From JAGVSZ01 sp019137045 (GTDB lineage Bacteria; Pseudomonadota; Gammaproteobacteria; Burkholderiales; SG8-39): 64,000 bases of DNA. Below, piece by piece: positions 33,901 to 42,952 of the stretch (its first letter is position 1; every line of letters begins with the position of its first letter). Location: positions 232,572 through 296,571 of the forward strand of contig JAXMFT010000006.1 of the NCBI GenBank assembly GCA_046347635.1. Direction: 5' to 3'. The notes below the pieces were generated by a model. That model saw only the letters and a program-made list of their open reading frames with translations. It had not been told where the DNA came from and made no database searches. Position numbers and translations under genes: made by a program.

Positions 33901-35133
33901 CTATGCGGCCAGCTCGAGCAGCGCGTGCAGGAGCACGTTCGCCCCGGCGGCGAGGTCGGCGGGCGCGGTGTGCTCGGCGGGGTTGTGGCTGATGCCCTGC
34001 ACGCTCGGCACGAAAATCATGCCGGCGGGGCAGATGCGCGCCAGCATCTGCGCGTCGTGCCCCGCGCCCGAGGTCATGCGCCGGCACGAGTACCCCAGGC
34101 GGGCGGCCGTGCGCTCGACGAGCTGCACGACGCCGGCGTCGAAGGTCACCGGCGCGAACCGGGCGAGCGGGCGCGTCGCGATCGTCACGCCCTCGGCATG
34201 CGCGAGCCCGCCGACGAACAGCGCGAGCCGCCGCTCCGCCTCCCGGAGCAGCGCCTCGTCGGTGTTGCGCAGGTCGGCCGTGAGCGTCGCGCGGGCGGCG
34301 ATCACGTTGATCAGGTTCGGGTGGAGGTCCACCTTGCCCATCGTGCACACCTGGCTCCCGCCCAGCTCGCGCGCGAGATCGCGCAGGAACCCGCCGATCG
34401 CCGCGGCGGCGTAGCCGGCGTCGTGCCGCAGGCGCATCGGCGTCGTGCCGGCGTGGTTCGACTGGCCGGTGATCGCGATCTCCTGCCACGAGATGCCCTG
34501 GAGGTCGGCGACCGCGCCGATCGTGATCCCCTCCGCGTCGAGCACCGGGCCCTGCTCGATGTGCAGCTCGACGTAGGCGTGCGGGCGGTGCACGCCGGGC
34601 GGCGCGTCGCCGGCATAGCCGATGCGCGCGAGCTCGTCGCCGAGGCGCCGGCCGTCGATCGAGACGACGTCGAGCGCCGCGGGCAGCGCCAGCGCGCCGA
34701 CGTACACGAGCGAGCCCAGCATGTCGGGCGCGAAGCGCGCGCCCTCCTCGCCGGTGAAGAACGCGACCACGATCGGCCGGCGCGTGACGATTCCGGCGGC
34801 GTTCAGCGTCTCGACCGCCTCCAGGCCGCCGAGCACGCCGAGGTTGCCGTCGTAGCGGCCGCCGGTGCGGACCGTGTCGATGTGCGAGCCGGTCATCACC
34901 GGCGCAACGTCCTCGCGGCCGCGCCGCAGCCCGAACACGTTGCCGATCGGGTCGATCGCGACCTCGAGCCCCAGCGCGCGCATCCAGCCGACCACGAGAT
35001 CGCGCCCGGCGCGGTCCTCGTCGGTGAGCGCGAGGCGCGCGCACCCGCCGCCCTCGATCGCGCCGATCGCGGCGAGCCGCTCGAGCCGGCGCATCAGGCG
35101 GTCGGCGTCGATGCGCAGGGCCTCGGCCTTCAC
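33901..35133 (-). CDS. M20-family Zn amidase: N-carbamoyl-L-amino-acid hydrolase/allantoate amidohydrolase type
   Basis: Dinuclear-metal amidohydrolase of 410 residues. Metal ligands are visible in TGSHIDTVRTGGRYDGNLGVLGGLEA (His and Asp), FTGEEGARF (Glu), ELHIEQGPVLD (His) and the C-terminal GISHNPAEHT (His). The dimerisation insert with GQSNHAGTTPMRLRHDAG and TMGKVDLHPNLINVIAARA is typical of the AllC/HyuC/beta-ureidopropionase group; which ureido substrate it cleaves cannot be read off. The GTG start overlaps the lyase stop (GTGA at 35130-35133). Confidence 0.92.
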   Translation of the reverse strand: MKAEALRIDADRLMRRLERLAAIGAIEGGGCARLALTDEDRAGRDLVVGWMRALGLEVAIDPIGNVFGLRRGREDVAPVMTGSHIDTVRTGGRYDGNLGVLGGLEAVETLNAAGIVTRRPIVVAFFTGEEGARFAPDMLGSLVYVGALALPAALDVVSIDGRRLGDELARIGYAGDAPPGVHRPHAYVELHIEQGPVLDAEGITIGAVADLQGISWQEIAITGQSNHAGTTPMRLRHDAGYAAAAIGGFLRDLARELGGSQVCTMGKVDLHPNLINVIAARATLTADLRNTDEALLREAERRLALFVGGLAHAEGVTIATRPLARFAPVTFDAGVVQLVERTAARLGYSCRRMTSGAGHDAQMLARICPAGMIFVPSVQGISHNPAEHTAPADLAAGANVLLHALLELAA

Positions 35134-36275
35134 GCGAGCAGCTCCTCCGCGCTCCGCCCCACGATGCGGCGGTAGATCTCCGGGTCGGTGTCGCCCTCGC
35201 TGCCGAGCAGGAGGACGCGCGCGGCGCCGTCGAGCCCGAGCTCGGCGCGCAGGTCCGCGCGGTCCTGCAGCGCGAGCAGCGCGGCGAGCCCGGCCCCGCC
35301 CGTCTCCCCCGCGACGATCACCGGGTCGCCGGCGCGCGGCGCCGCGAGCGCGCGCACGGCGGCGAGCGCCCAGTCGTCGCCGATCGCGAGCGCGGCGTCC
35401 GCGCCCGCGCGCAGCACTTCCCAGGCGAGCTCGGACACCTCGCCGCACGCGAGCCCGGCCATCACCGTCTCGAGATCGCCGTGCACCGCGACCGGCCGCC
35501 CGGCCTCGATGCTGCGCACGAGGCAGTCGGCGCGCGCCGGCTCGACCGCGACGAAGCGCGGCCGCCGCGGCCCCCAGGCGAGCCAGAAGCTCGCGCAGAT
35601 CGCCGCGGCGAGCGCGCCGACGCCCGCCTGCACGAAGACGTGCGTGGGAATCTCCCCCGGCGGCAGCTGCCCGACGATCTCGGACGCCATCACCCCGTAG
35701 CCGTGCATGACGTCGACCGGCACGTCGCGGTAGCCCTCGTACGAGGTGTCCGACACGACGAACCAGCCGTTCCGCGCCGCCTCCGCCGCCGCGTGGCGCA
35801 CGGCGTCGTCGTAGTTGCCCGGCACGCGCACGACCTCCGCGCCGTAGCGCCGGATCGCCTCCGCGCGCCCCTCGCTCACGGTCTCGTGGATGAAGATCAC
35901 GCACTTGCAGCCGAAGAGGCGCGCGCCCCACGCGACCGAGCGCCCGTGGTTGCCGTCGGTCGCGCACGTCACCGTGACCTCGGCGGCGGGACGCCGCTGC
36001 CGGTCGAGCACCCGCCTGACCGCGTACGCGCCGCCGAGCGCCTTGAAGCTCTTCAGCCCGAAGCGCCCGCGCTCGTCCTTGTACGCGAGCGACGCGAGCC
36101 CGAGCGCGCGCGCGAGCGCGGGAAGCGGCACGAGCGGCGTCGGCGCGTAGCCCGGCCAGCCCGCGATGGCGCGCGCGGCCGCGGCGAACCCGTCGGCGGA
36201 GAGCGCGGCGGCGCGGTACGCGGCGGCGCGCCCCGCGGCGCGCGGGTTGAGGACGAGGCGGACTTCCGCGCTCAC
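35130..36275 (-). CDS. Diaminopropionate ammonia-lyase (YgeX family)
   Basis: PLP enzyme of 381 residues that converts 2,3-diaminopropionate to pyruvate and two ammonia. The Schiff-base lysine lies in GLKSFKALGGAYAV (Lys78, equivalent to Lys77 of the E. coli enzyme), with TDGNHGRSVAWGARLFGCKCVIF, SDTSYEGYRDVPVDVMHGYGVM and the glycine loop SEGDTDPEIY near the end. Length is close to the E. coli protein (398). In E. coli ygeX also lies beside an amidohydrolase and hydantoinase genes. The GTG start overlaps the upstream ATPase stop. Confidence 0.94.
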   Translation of the reverse strand: MSAEVRLVLNPRAAGRAAAYRAAALSADGFAAAARAIAGWPGYAPTPLVPLPALARALGLASLAYKDERGRFGLKSFKALGGAYAVRRVLDRQRRPAAEVTVTCATDGNHGRSVAWGARLFGCKCVIFIHETVSEGRAEAIRRYGAEVVRVPGNYDDAVRHAAAEAARNGWFVVSDTSYEGYRDVPVDVMHGYGVMASEIVGQLPPGEIPTHVFVQAGVGALAAAICASFWLAWGPRRPRFVAVEPARADCLVRSIEAGRPVAVHGDLETVMAGLACGEVSELAWEVLRAGADAALAIGDDWALAAVRALAAPRAGDPVIVAGETGGAGLAALLALQDRADLRAELGLDGAARVLLLGSEGDTDPEIYRRIVGRSAEELLA

Positions 36276-37249
36276 GGCTGCACCGCCGTGCGCAGGTGGC
36301 AGGCCACCAGGTGTCCCGGGCGCACTTCCGTCATCGCGGGCTCCTCGCGCCGGCAGCGCTCCTCCGCGTACGGGCAGCGGGTGTGGAAGCGGCAGCCGGG
36401 CGGCGGCGTGATCGGGCTCGGCACGTCGCCCTGGAGAATGATGCGCTTCTTCTTCGCCTGCGGGTCGGGCACCGGGACGGCCGACAGCAGCGCCTCGGTG
36501 TAGGGGTGCTGCGGGTCGCGGAAGAGCGTGCGCTTGTCGGTCAGCTCGACGATCTTGCCCAGGTACATCACCGCCACGCGGTGGCTGATGTGCTCGACCA
36601 CCGCGAGGTCGTGCGCGACGAAGAGGTACGAGACGCCGAACTCCGCCTGCAGGTCCTCGAGCAGGTTGATCACCTGCGCCTGCACCGAGACGTCGAGCGC
36701 GGACACCGGCTCGTCGCACACGATCAGCTTCGGCCGCACGGCGAGCGCCCGCGCGATGCCGAGTCGCTGGCGCTGGCCGCCGGAGAACTCGTGCGGGTAC
36801 TTCACCATCTGGTCGGGCCGCAGGCCCACCTTCTCGAAGAGCCACGCCACCTGCTCGCGCGCGCGCGCCGCGCCGAGCCGCTCGTAGTTGCGCAGCGGCT
36901 CGGCCACGATGTCGGCGGCGCGCAGGCGCGGGTTGAGCGAGGAGTACGGGTCCTGGAACACCGCCTGCAGCTCGCGGCGCACCGGGCGCATGGCGGCGCG
37001 GCCCAGGCCCTCGATGCGGCTGCCGCGCCACTCGATCGTGCCGGCGGTGGGATCGACCAGGCGCAGGATGGTCTTCCCGGCGGTCGACTTGCCGCAGCCG
37101 GATTCGCCCACCAGTCCGAGCGTCTCGCGCTCCGCGATCGAGAAGCTGATGCCGTCCACCGCGTGCACCTTCGCCACCGCGCGGCCGAGCAGGCCCTTGC
37201 GCACCGGGTAGTGCTTGCGCAGGTCGCGGACCTCGAGCAGCGCGCTCAC
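36272..37249 (-). CDS. Peptide/opine-type ABC transporter ATP-binding protein (DppF/OppF-like)
   Basis: Cytoplasmic ATPase of 325 residues, one of two for the adjacent importer. Walker A GESGCGKSTAGK, Q-loop VFQDPYSSLNP, signature FSGGQRQRLGIARAL, Walker B LIVCDEPVSALD, H-loop VAHDLAVV. The C-terminal oligo_HPY extension with Cys residues CRFHTRCPYAEERCRREEP is present, as in family members that carry an Fe-S cluster. The GTG start overlaps the stop of the partner ATPase gene (GTGA). Confidence 0.96.
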   Translation of the reverse strand: MSALLEVRDLRKHYPVRKGLLGRAVAKVHAVDGISFSIAERETLGLVGESGCGKSTAGKTILRLVDPTAGTIEWRGSRIEGLGRAAMRPVRRELQAVFQDPYSSLNPRLRAADIVAEPLRNYERLGAARAREQVAWLFEKVGLRPDQMVKYPHEFSGGQRQRLGIARALAVRPKLIVCDEPVSALDVSVQAQVINLLEDLQAEFGVSYLFVAHDLAVVEHISHRVAVMYLGKIVELTDKRTLFRDPQHPYTEALLSAVPVPDPQAKKKRIILQGDVPSPITPPPGCRFHTRCPYAEERCRREEPAMTEVRPGHLVACHLRTAVQP

Positions 37250-38259
37250 GCCGGCGCTCCCGCGAGGCGCCCGGCCTCCCAGCACGCCACCCAGTGCCCC
37301 CCGTCCTTCTCCTCGAGCGGCGGATACTCGGCCGCGCAGCGCGCGGTCGCGTGCGGGCAGCGCGGCGCGAAGAGGCACCCCGGGACCGCCTCCTTCAGCG
37401 AGGGCACCATGCCCGGGATCTCGGCGAGCCGCTTGCGCCCGCCCCCCGCGGCCTCCTGCGCGAGGCGCGGGATCGAGCCGAGCAGCCCGCGCGTGTACGG
37501 GTGCAGCGGGCGCGCGAAGAGCGCCGCGACCGGCGCCTCCTCGACCTTGCGCCCGGCGTACATCACCACGACGCGCTGCGCCATCTCAGCCACCACGCCG
37601 AGGTCGTGCGTGATCAGGACGATCGCCGCCCCGGTCTTGGCCTTCAGCTCGCGCATCAGGTCGAGGATCTGCGCCTGGATGGTGACGTCGAGCGCGGTGG
37701 TCGGCTCGTCGGCGATCAGGAGCTTCGGGCTGCACGAGAGCGCCATCGCGATCATCACGCGCTGGCGCATTCCGCCGGAGAGCTCGTGCGGGTACTGCGT
37801 CACGCGCCGCTCGGGCTCGGGGATCTTCACCAGGTGCAGCATCTCGACCGCGCGCGCGAGCGCGCCGCGCTGGTCCAGCCCGGCGTGCAGCACGAGCGCC
37901 TCGGCGATCTGGCTGCCGATCGTGAGCACCGGGTTGAGCGAGGTCATCGGCTCCTGGAAGATCATCGAGATCTCGTTGCCGCGGATGGCGCGCATCTCGG
38001 CCTCGCTCAGCCCGAGCAGGTCGCGGCCCGCGAACGCGAGCCGCCCGGAGACGATCTTCCCCGGCGGCGAGGCGATCAGCCGCAGGACCGAGAGCGAGGT
38101 CACGCTCTTGCCGCAGCCCGACTCGCCCACCACCGCGAGCGTCTCGCCGTGGTGCACGCGGTAGGAGACGCCGTCCACCGCGCGCACGATCCCGTCGCGC
38201 GTGTAGAACCAGGTGCGCAGGTCCTCGACTTCCAGCAGCGGCGCGGCCCGTGCGTCCAT
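37246..38259 (-). CDS. Peptide/opine-type ABC transporter ATP-binding protein (DppD/OppD-like)
   Basis: Partner ATPase of 337 residues. Walker A GESGCGKSVTSL, Q-loop IFQEPMTSLNP, signature LSGGMRQRVMIAMAL, Walker B LLIADEPTTALD, H-loop ITHDLGVV, followed by the oligo_HPY extension CLFAPRCPHATARCAAEYPP. Located after the two permease genes with a 3-base gap, in the usual B-C-D-F order. Confidence 0.96.
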   Translation of the reverse strand: MDARAAPLLEVEDLRTWFYTRDGIVRAVDGVSYRVHHGETLAVVGESGCGKSVTSLSVLRLIASPPGKIVSGRLAFAGRDLLGLSEAEMRAIRGNEISMIFQEPMTSLNPVLTIGSQIAEALVLHAGLDQRGALARAVEMLHLVKIPEPERRVTQYPHELSGGMRQRVMIAMALSCSPKLLIADEPTTALDVTIQAQILDLMRELKAKTGAAIVLITHDLGVVAEMAQRVVVMYAGRKVEEAPVAALFARPLHPYTRGLLGSIPRLAQEAAGGGRKRLAEIPGMVPSLKEAVPGCLFAPRCPHATARCAAEYPPLEEKDGGHWVACWEAGRLAGAPA

Positions 38260-38262
38260 CGG

Positions 38263-39147
38263 CTACATCCTGCGCGCGAGGCGCGGGTCGAGCGCGTCGC
38301 GCAGGCCGTCGCCGAGCAGGTTCACGGCGAGCACGGTGAGCGACAGGAACGCGCCCGGGATCAGGATGAGCCAGGGCTTGAGCTGGAACAGGCTGCGCGC
38401 CTCGGCCATGATGTTGCCCCAGCTCGGGATGTTGAGCGGCGTGCCCGCACCGATGAAGGACAGGATCGCCTCGGTGATCATGGCGGAGGCGAAGATGTAG
38501 GTGCCCTGCACCAGCAGCGGCGCGACCGTGTTCGGCAGGATGTGGCGCACCAGCGTGCGCGCGACGCCGGTGCCCGCGGCGGTCGCCGCCTCGACGAACG
38601 GCTGCTCGCGCAGGCCGAGCACCAGGCTGCGCACGAGGCGCACCACGCGCGGGATCTCGGACACCGTGATCGCGAACACGACGTTCTCCAGGCTCGCCCT
38701 GGTGAGCGCCATCAGCGCGATCGCGAGCAGCACGGACGGGATCGACATCAGGCCGTCCATCACGCGCATGACGATCGCGTCGGCCCAGCGGACGAAGCCG
38801 GTCACCAGCCCGATCGCGAGCCCGACCAGCGTCGAGAGGATCGCCACCGCGATGCCGACGGTGAGCGACACGCGCGCGCCGTAGATGACGCGGCTGTACA
38901 CGTCGCGCCCGAGCATGTCGGTGCCGAACCAGTACTCGCCCCACGGGTCGCGCAGCCGCCGCACCGGCGACATCGCCTGCGGATCCACCGTACCGAGCCA
39001 CGGCGCGGCGAGCGCGATGGCGATCATCGCGAGCAGCACGACGGCGCCGAAGATCGCGGTCGGATGCCGGCGCAGGGCGTCCTTGAAGCGCGCGACGGTG
39101 GGCGAGGCCGAGCGCGCGGCGCTGATCGATGCGGCCGCCGCAGCCAT
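38263..39147 (-). CDS. Peptide/opine-type ABC transporter permease (DppC-like)
   Basis: Inner-membrane permease of 294 residues with six helices. The N-terminal OppC_N segment FKDALRRHPTAIFGAVVLLAMIAIALAAPWL precedes the BPD_transp_1 domain; the EAA-loop that contacts the ATPases is EAATAAGTGVARTLVRHILPN. GTDMLGRDVYSRVIYGARVSL is the periplasmic signature of DppC-type subunits. It is one base from the dppB-like gene stop, so translationally coupled. Confidence 0.95.
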   Translation of the reverse strand: MAAAAASISAARSASPTVARFKDALRRHPTAIFGAVVLLAMIAIALAAPWLGTVDPQAMSPVRRLRDPWGEYWFGTDMLGRDVYSRVIYGARVSLTVGIAVAILSTLVGLAIGLVTGFVRWADAIVMRVMDGLMSIPSVLLAIALMALTRASLENVVFAITVSEIPRVVRLVRSLVLGLREQPFVEAATAAGTGVARTLVRHILPNTVAPLLVQGTYIFASAMITEAILSFIGAGTPLNIPSWGNIMAEARSLFQLKPWLILIPGAFLSLTVLAVNLLGDGLRDALDPRLARRM

Positions 39148-39148
39148 G

Positions 39149-40090
39149 TCAGTACCGGATGCGCGGGTCGAGCAGGGTGTAGCTCAGGTCGACCGCGAGG
39201 TTGATGAGCACGTACGCCGCCGAGAAGAGCAGCGTCACCGCCTGGATGATCGGGTAGTCGCGCCGCAGGATCGCGTCCACCGTCAGCCGCCCGACGCCGG
39301 GGATCGCGAACACGGTCTCGGTCACCACCACGCCGGAGATGAGCAGCGCGACGCCGATGCCGATGATGGTGACGATCGGCACGGCGGCGTTCTTGAGCGC
39401 GTGGCGCACCAGCACGCGGCGCTGCGAGAGCCCCTTCGCCTGCGCGGTGCGGATGTAGTCCTGGGCGAGCACCTCGAGCATCGACGCGCGCGTGATGCGC
39501 GCGATCAGCGCCATGTACACCGTGCCGAGCGCGACGCTCGGCAGGATCATGTGGCGCAGGAACGGCCACCAGCCTTCCCTGATGCTGACGTAGCCCTGCA
39601 CCGGCAGCCAGCCGAGCTGGATCGAGAACAGCATGATGAGGAGGTAGGCGAACACGAACACCGGCAGCGAGAAGCCGAGCACCGAGAACCCCATCACCAC
39701 GCGGTCGACCCAGGTCCCGGCGCGCCACGCGGCGATCACGCCGACCGGGACGGCGACGAGCACCGTCACGACGAGCGTGCAGAGCGTGAGCGCGAGCGTC
39801 GGCTCGATGCGCTGCGCGATCAGCAGCGACACCGGCAGGTTGGTGAAGATCGACACGCCGAGGTCGCCGTGCGCGAGCGCCCACAGCCAGGCGCCGAAGC
39901 GCACCAGGTAGGGCTGGTCGAGGCCGAGGTTGGCGCGGATGCGCGCGATGTCCTCGTCGGTGGCGATGTCGCCCGCGATGATCGCCGCCGGGTCGCCCGG
40001 ACTGATGTACAGCAGCGAAAAGACGAACAGCGCGACCACCCCCATCACGGGGATGGTCGCGAGGACGCGCTTTACGAAATAGGCGAACAC
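39149..40090 (-). CDS. Peptide/opine-type ABC transporter permease (DppB-like)
   Basis: Inner-membrane permease of 313 residues with six helices, beginning with the typical VKRVLATIPVMGVVALFVFSLLYISPGDPA. The EAA loop is QDYIRTAQAKGLSQRRVLVRHALKNA and the C-terminal DLSYTLLDPRIRY is diagnostic of DppB-type proteins. The GTG start at 40090 follows the binding-protein gene by 25 bases. Confidence 0.95.
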   Translation of the reverse strand: MFAYFVKRVLATIPVMGVVALFVFSLLYISPGDPAAIIAGDIATDEDIARIRANLGLDQPYLVRFGAWLWALAHGDLGVSIFTNLPVSLLIAQRIEPTLALTLCTLVVTVLVAVPVGVIAAWRAGTWVDRVVMGFSVLGFSLPVFVFAYLLIMLFSIQLGWLPVQGYVSIREGWWPFLRHMILPSVALGTVYMALIARITRASMLEVLAQDYIRTAQAKGLSQRRVLVRHALKNAAVPIVTIIGIGVALLISGVVVTETVFAIPGVGRLTVDAILRRDYPIIQAVTLLFSAAYVLINLAVDLSYTLLDPRIRY

Positions 40091-40115
40091 GCGCCGAAGC
40101 GCGCGGTGGGTGGGG

Positions 40116-41711
40116 TTATTTCTTCTCGACGTTCCACATCAGGGTCATCGGCGAGACCAGGATGCCCGCCAGGTTCGAGCGGTACGCCGTCGGGATGATG
40201 AACTGCGCGGTCGGAATGTACGGCACCATCTCGAAGGCGCGCGCCTGCATCTGCTCGGCGATCTTCTTCTGCGCCGCCAGGTCGGGCGCGGCGAACCACT
40301 GGTCGCGCAGCGCCTCCATCTTGGCGTCGGTCGGCCAGCCGAACCACGACTTCTCGCCCGCCCCCCGCAGCGGGGTGTTCAGCGCGGGCGTGGTCAGGTC
40401 CGGCCCGACGAACCAGGTGTGGAAGATCGACCAGCCGCCCTTCTCCACCGGCTCCTTGGACGAGCGGCGCGTGATCAGCGTGCCCCAGTCGCCCGCCTGC
40501 AGCTCGGCGTTGAGCCCGGCCTTGCGCAGGATCTCGGTCGTGATCAGGGCCTGCGGGTGGACGATCGGCTGGTCGGTGGCGTCGAGCACCACGATCTTCT
40601 CGCCCTTGTAGCCGGACTCCTTGATGAGCTGCTTCGCCTTGTCGAAGTCGCGCTTGCCGGTGAGCACCGCGGAGCCGGCGCTGTTCGCGAGCGGGGTGCC
40701 GCAGGTGAAGTACGACGCGCAGGGCTTGCCGTTCTTCGGGTCGCCGGCGATGCCGATCGCGTAGTCCTGCTGGTTCACGATGTACAGCACCGCTTCGCGC
40801 AGCTTGGCGTTGTTGAACGGCGGCTGCAGCTGGTTGAAGCGGATCAGGCCGATCGAGCCGAGCGGGTCGGTGTTCTCGATCTTGACGTCCTTGTTCTTGG
40901 ACAGCACCGGGATCAGGTCGGGCGGGAGCTGCTGCCACCAGTCGACCTCGCCCGAGTTGAGCGCCGCCGCCGCGGTCGCCGAGTCGGGGATGTAGAGCCA
41001 CTCGACGCGGTCCACCTTCACCACCTTGCCGCCCGCCGCCCACGACGGCGCCTCCTTGCGCGGCACGTAGTCGGTGTTCTTGACGTACACGACCTTGTTC
41101 CCCGGCACCCACTCCTCCTTCACCATGCGGTACGGGCCGGAGCCGGTCGGGTCGCTGATCTGCTGGAACGGGTCGGTCTTGGCGACGCGCTCCGGCATGA
41201 TGAAGGGCACGTTCGACGAGGGCTTGCCGAGCGCCTCGAGCACGTACGGGAACGGCTTCTTCAGCTTCAGGCGGAAGGTCTTATCGTTGACCGCGGTCCA
41301 GCTCTCGGTCATCTCGTCGAGCTTCTGGCCGAGCACGTCGCGCTTCGACCAGCGCACGACCGAGGCGATGCAGTCGGCCGCGCGCACCGGCTGGCCGTCG
41401 TGGAACTTCAGCCCGTCGCGCAGCGTGAACGTGTAGGTGAGCTTGTCCGGGCTCACCTCCCACTTGTCCACCATCTGCGGCTGGATCTGGAACTTGCCGT
41501 CGGTGGCGAAGAGCGTGTCGTACACCATGTAGCCGTGGTTGCGCGTGATGTACGCGGTGGTCCAGATCGGGTCGATCGCGCGCAGGTCGGCCTCGGGGAT
41601 GAACCGGATCACCTTCTGCTGCGCCGCAGCGGGGCCGGCGGCGAGCGCGCCGGCCGCGAGCGTCGCGGCGAGCGCAAGGGCGCGGATGCGAACGGGAAGG
41701 GGCTTGCTCAT
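40116..41711 (-). CDS. Peptide/opine-type ABC transporter substrate-binding protein (SBP_bac_5)
   Basis: Periplasmic family 5 binding protein of 531 residues, first gene of the importer operon. Signal peptide IRALALAATLAAGALAAGPAAAQQ, then FIPEADLRAIDPIWTTAYITRNHGYMVYDTLFATD and LRDGLKFHDGQPVRAADCIAS, the typical lobe I features. The ligand (peptide, opine or other amino-acid derivative) cannot be told. CAGGAGGAG precedes the ATG at 41711; the frame stays open to 41972 without a better start. Confidence 0.95.
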   Translation of the reverse strand: MSKPLPVRIRALALAATLAAGALAAGPAAAQQKVIRFIPEADLRAIDPIWTTAYITRNHGYMVYDTLFATDGKFQIQPQMVDKWEVSPDKLTYTFTLRDGLKFHDGQPVRAADCIASVVRWSKRDVLGQKLDEMTESWTAVNDKTFRLKLKKPFPYVLEALGKPSSNVPFIMPERVAKTDPFQQISDPTGSGPYRMVKEEWVPGNKVVYVKNTDYVPRKEAPSWAAGGKVVKVDRVEWLYIPDSATAAAALNSGEVDWWQQLPPDLIPVLSKNKDVKIENTDPLGSIGLIRFNQLQPPFNNAKLREAVLYIVNQQDYAIGIAGDPKNGKPCASYFTCGTPLANSAGSAVLTGKRDFDKAKQLIKESGYKGEKIVVLDATDQPIVHPQALITTEILRKAGLNAELQAGDWGTLITRRSSKEPVEKGGWSIFHTWFVGPDLTTPALNTPLRGAGEKSWFGWPTDAKMEALRDQWFAAPDLAAQKKIAEQMQARAFEMVPYIPTAQFIIPTAYRSNLAGILVSPMTLMWNVEKK

Positions 41712-41826
41712 CGGACTCCTCCTGGGCGTGGGTCGGCGGTCGCGGAGGCGGGACGACCGCACCCGCGGCCGCTCGACGCCTCCTCGAAGCGCTTCGCGCC
41801 GAGCGCGCGAGGTCTTCGGAGCGGCG

Positions 41827-41856
41827 ATTCTGCCCCAGTTTGACGCGGCCCGGCAA
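41827..41856 (-). promoter_or_regulatory. Sigma-70-type promoter for the ABC importer operon
   Basis: Read on the minus strand: TTGCCG (41851-41856), 18 bases, CAGAAT (41827-41832). The predicted start near 41820 gives a leader of about 110 bases before the binding-protein gene. This fills the 163-base gap between that gene and the RRM gene. Confidence 0.55.
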
Positions 41857-41874
41857 TGCGGCCGGGCGGCGGGG

Positions 41875-42138
41875 CTAGGTCTGGCCCGGAGCGTGCTGCA
41901 CGCGGTGGGCGTGCAGCGCGCGCTCCTTCCAGTACAGGCCCGCCAGCCGCAGCGCGAGCGTGTCGACGGCACCGAGCGGCGCGCCGGCGAACTCGAGCAC
42001 GCGCGCCGGGCGCGTGCCGTCGCCGTCGATGCGCTGCACCACCTTGCCGTCCAGGCCGGAGTACTTCTTGGCGAGCTCCGCCACTTCCTCGTCGGTCGCG
42101 TCCGGCGGCACGTTGCCGATCCAGAGTCTCTCGCTCAT
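41875..42138 (-). CDS. Small RRM-like RNA-binding protein
   Basis: An 87-residue protein that begins MSERLWIGNVPPDATDEEVAELAKKYSG, matching the RNP2 strand and first helix of an RNA-recognition motif, and continues to ARVLEFAGAPLGAVDTLALRLAGLYWKERALHAHRV. The RNP1 octamer is poorly conserved, so RNA binding is not assured. It lies 22 bases after fabI and is the last gene of that operon. Confidence 0.7.
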   Translation of the reverse strand: MSERLWIGNVPPDATDEEVAELAKKYSGLDGKVVQRIDGDGTRPARVLEFAGAPLGAVDTLALRLAGLYWKERALHAHRVQHAPGQT

Positions 42139-42160
42139 CGGGGATCTCCTCGCGGCGTCC

Positions 42161-42952
42161 TCACGCCATGATGTTCACGCCGCCGTCGACGTAGATGGTC
42201 TGGCCGGTGATGCGGCGCGCGTACGGCGTCGCGAGATACGCGCAGGCGAAGCCGACGTCCATGATGTCGACCAGCTCGCCCACCGGGGCGCGCTGGACGG
42301 CGTCGTTCAGCATCAGGTCGAAGTCCTTCAGGCCCGACGCGGCGCGCGTCTTGAGCGGTCCGGGCGAGACCGGGTGCACGCGAATCCGCTGCGGCCCGAG
42401 CTCGTAGGCGAGGTAGCGGCACGCCGCCTCGAGCGCGGCCTTGATCGGCCCCATGACGTTGTAGTTCGCAACCACCTTCTGCGCGCCGTGGTAGCTCATC
42501 GCGAACATCGTGCCGCCGTCGGTCATCAGCGGCGCGGCGAGCCGCGCCATGCGGATGAACGAGTGGCAGGAGACATCCATCGCCTTCGCGAAGCCGTCCG
42601 CCGACACGTTCAGGAGGCCGCCCTGCAGGTCGTCCTTCGGCGCCCAGGCGATCGAGTGCACCAGCATGTCGAGCCGGCCCCAGTCCCGCGCGATGCGCTC
42701 GAACAGCGCCTCGAGCTGGCCGGGCTGCGACACGTCGAGCGGCGCGAGGATCGGCGCCTCGAGCCGCCGCGCGAGCGGCTCGACGTGGGGCTTCGCCTTT
42801 TCGTTGAGGTAGGTGAGCGCGACCTCGGCGCCGAGCTCGCGAAACGCGGCCGCGCAGCCGTACGCGATCGAGTGCTCGTTGGCCACGCCGACGACCAGCG
42901 CCTTCTTGCCCGCGAGCACCGGACGGGGATTATCGCTCGCCATGTCGTTCAT
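42161..42952 (-). CDS. fabI: Enoyl-[acyl-carrier-protein] reductase FabI
   Basis: NADH-dependent enoyl reductase of 263 residues of the short-chain dehydrogenase fold. The cofactor region is KKALVVGVANEHSIAYGCAAAF, followed by VHSIAWAPKDDL and the active-site stretch MSYHGAQKVVANYNVMGPIKAALE, in which Tyr and Lys keep FabI spacing; the C-terminus ITGQTIYVDGG is standard. The ATG at 42952 overlaps the ackA stop (ATGA). Its place behind Pta and AckA rather than with fatty-acid genes suggests a specialised, polyhydroxyalkanoate- or short-chain-linked copy. Confidence 0.93.
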   Translation of the reverse strand: MNDMASDNPRPVLAGKKALVVGVANEHSIAYGCAAAFRELGAEVALTYLNEKAKPHVEPLARRLEAPILAPLDVSQPGQLEALFERIARDWGRLDMLVHSIAWAPKDDLQGGLLNVSADGFAKAMDVSCHSFIRMARLAAPLMTDGGTMFAMSYHGAQKVVANYNVMGPIKAALEAACRYLAYELGPQRIRVHPVSPGPLKTRAASGLKDFDLMLNDAVQRAPVGELVDIMDVGFACAYLATPYARRITGQTIYVDGGVNIMA

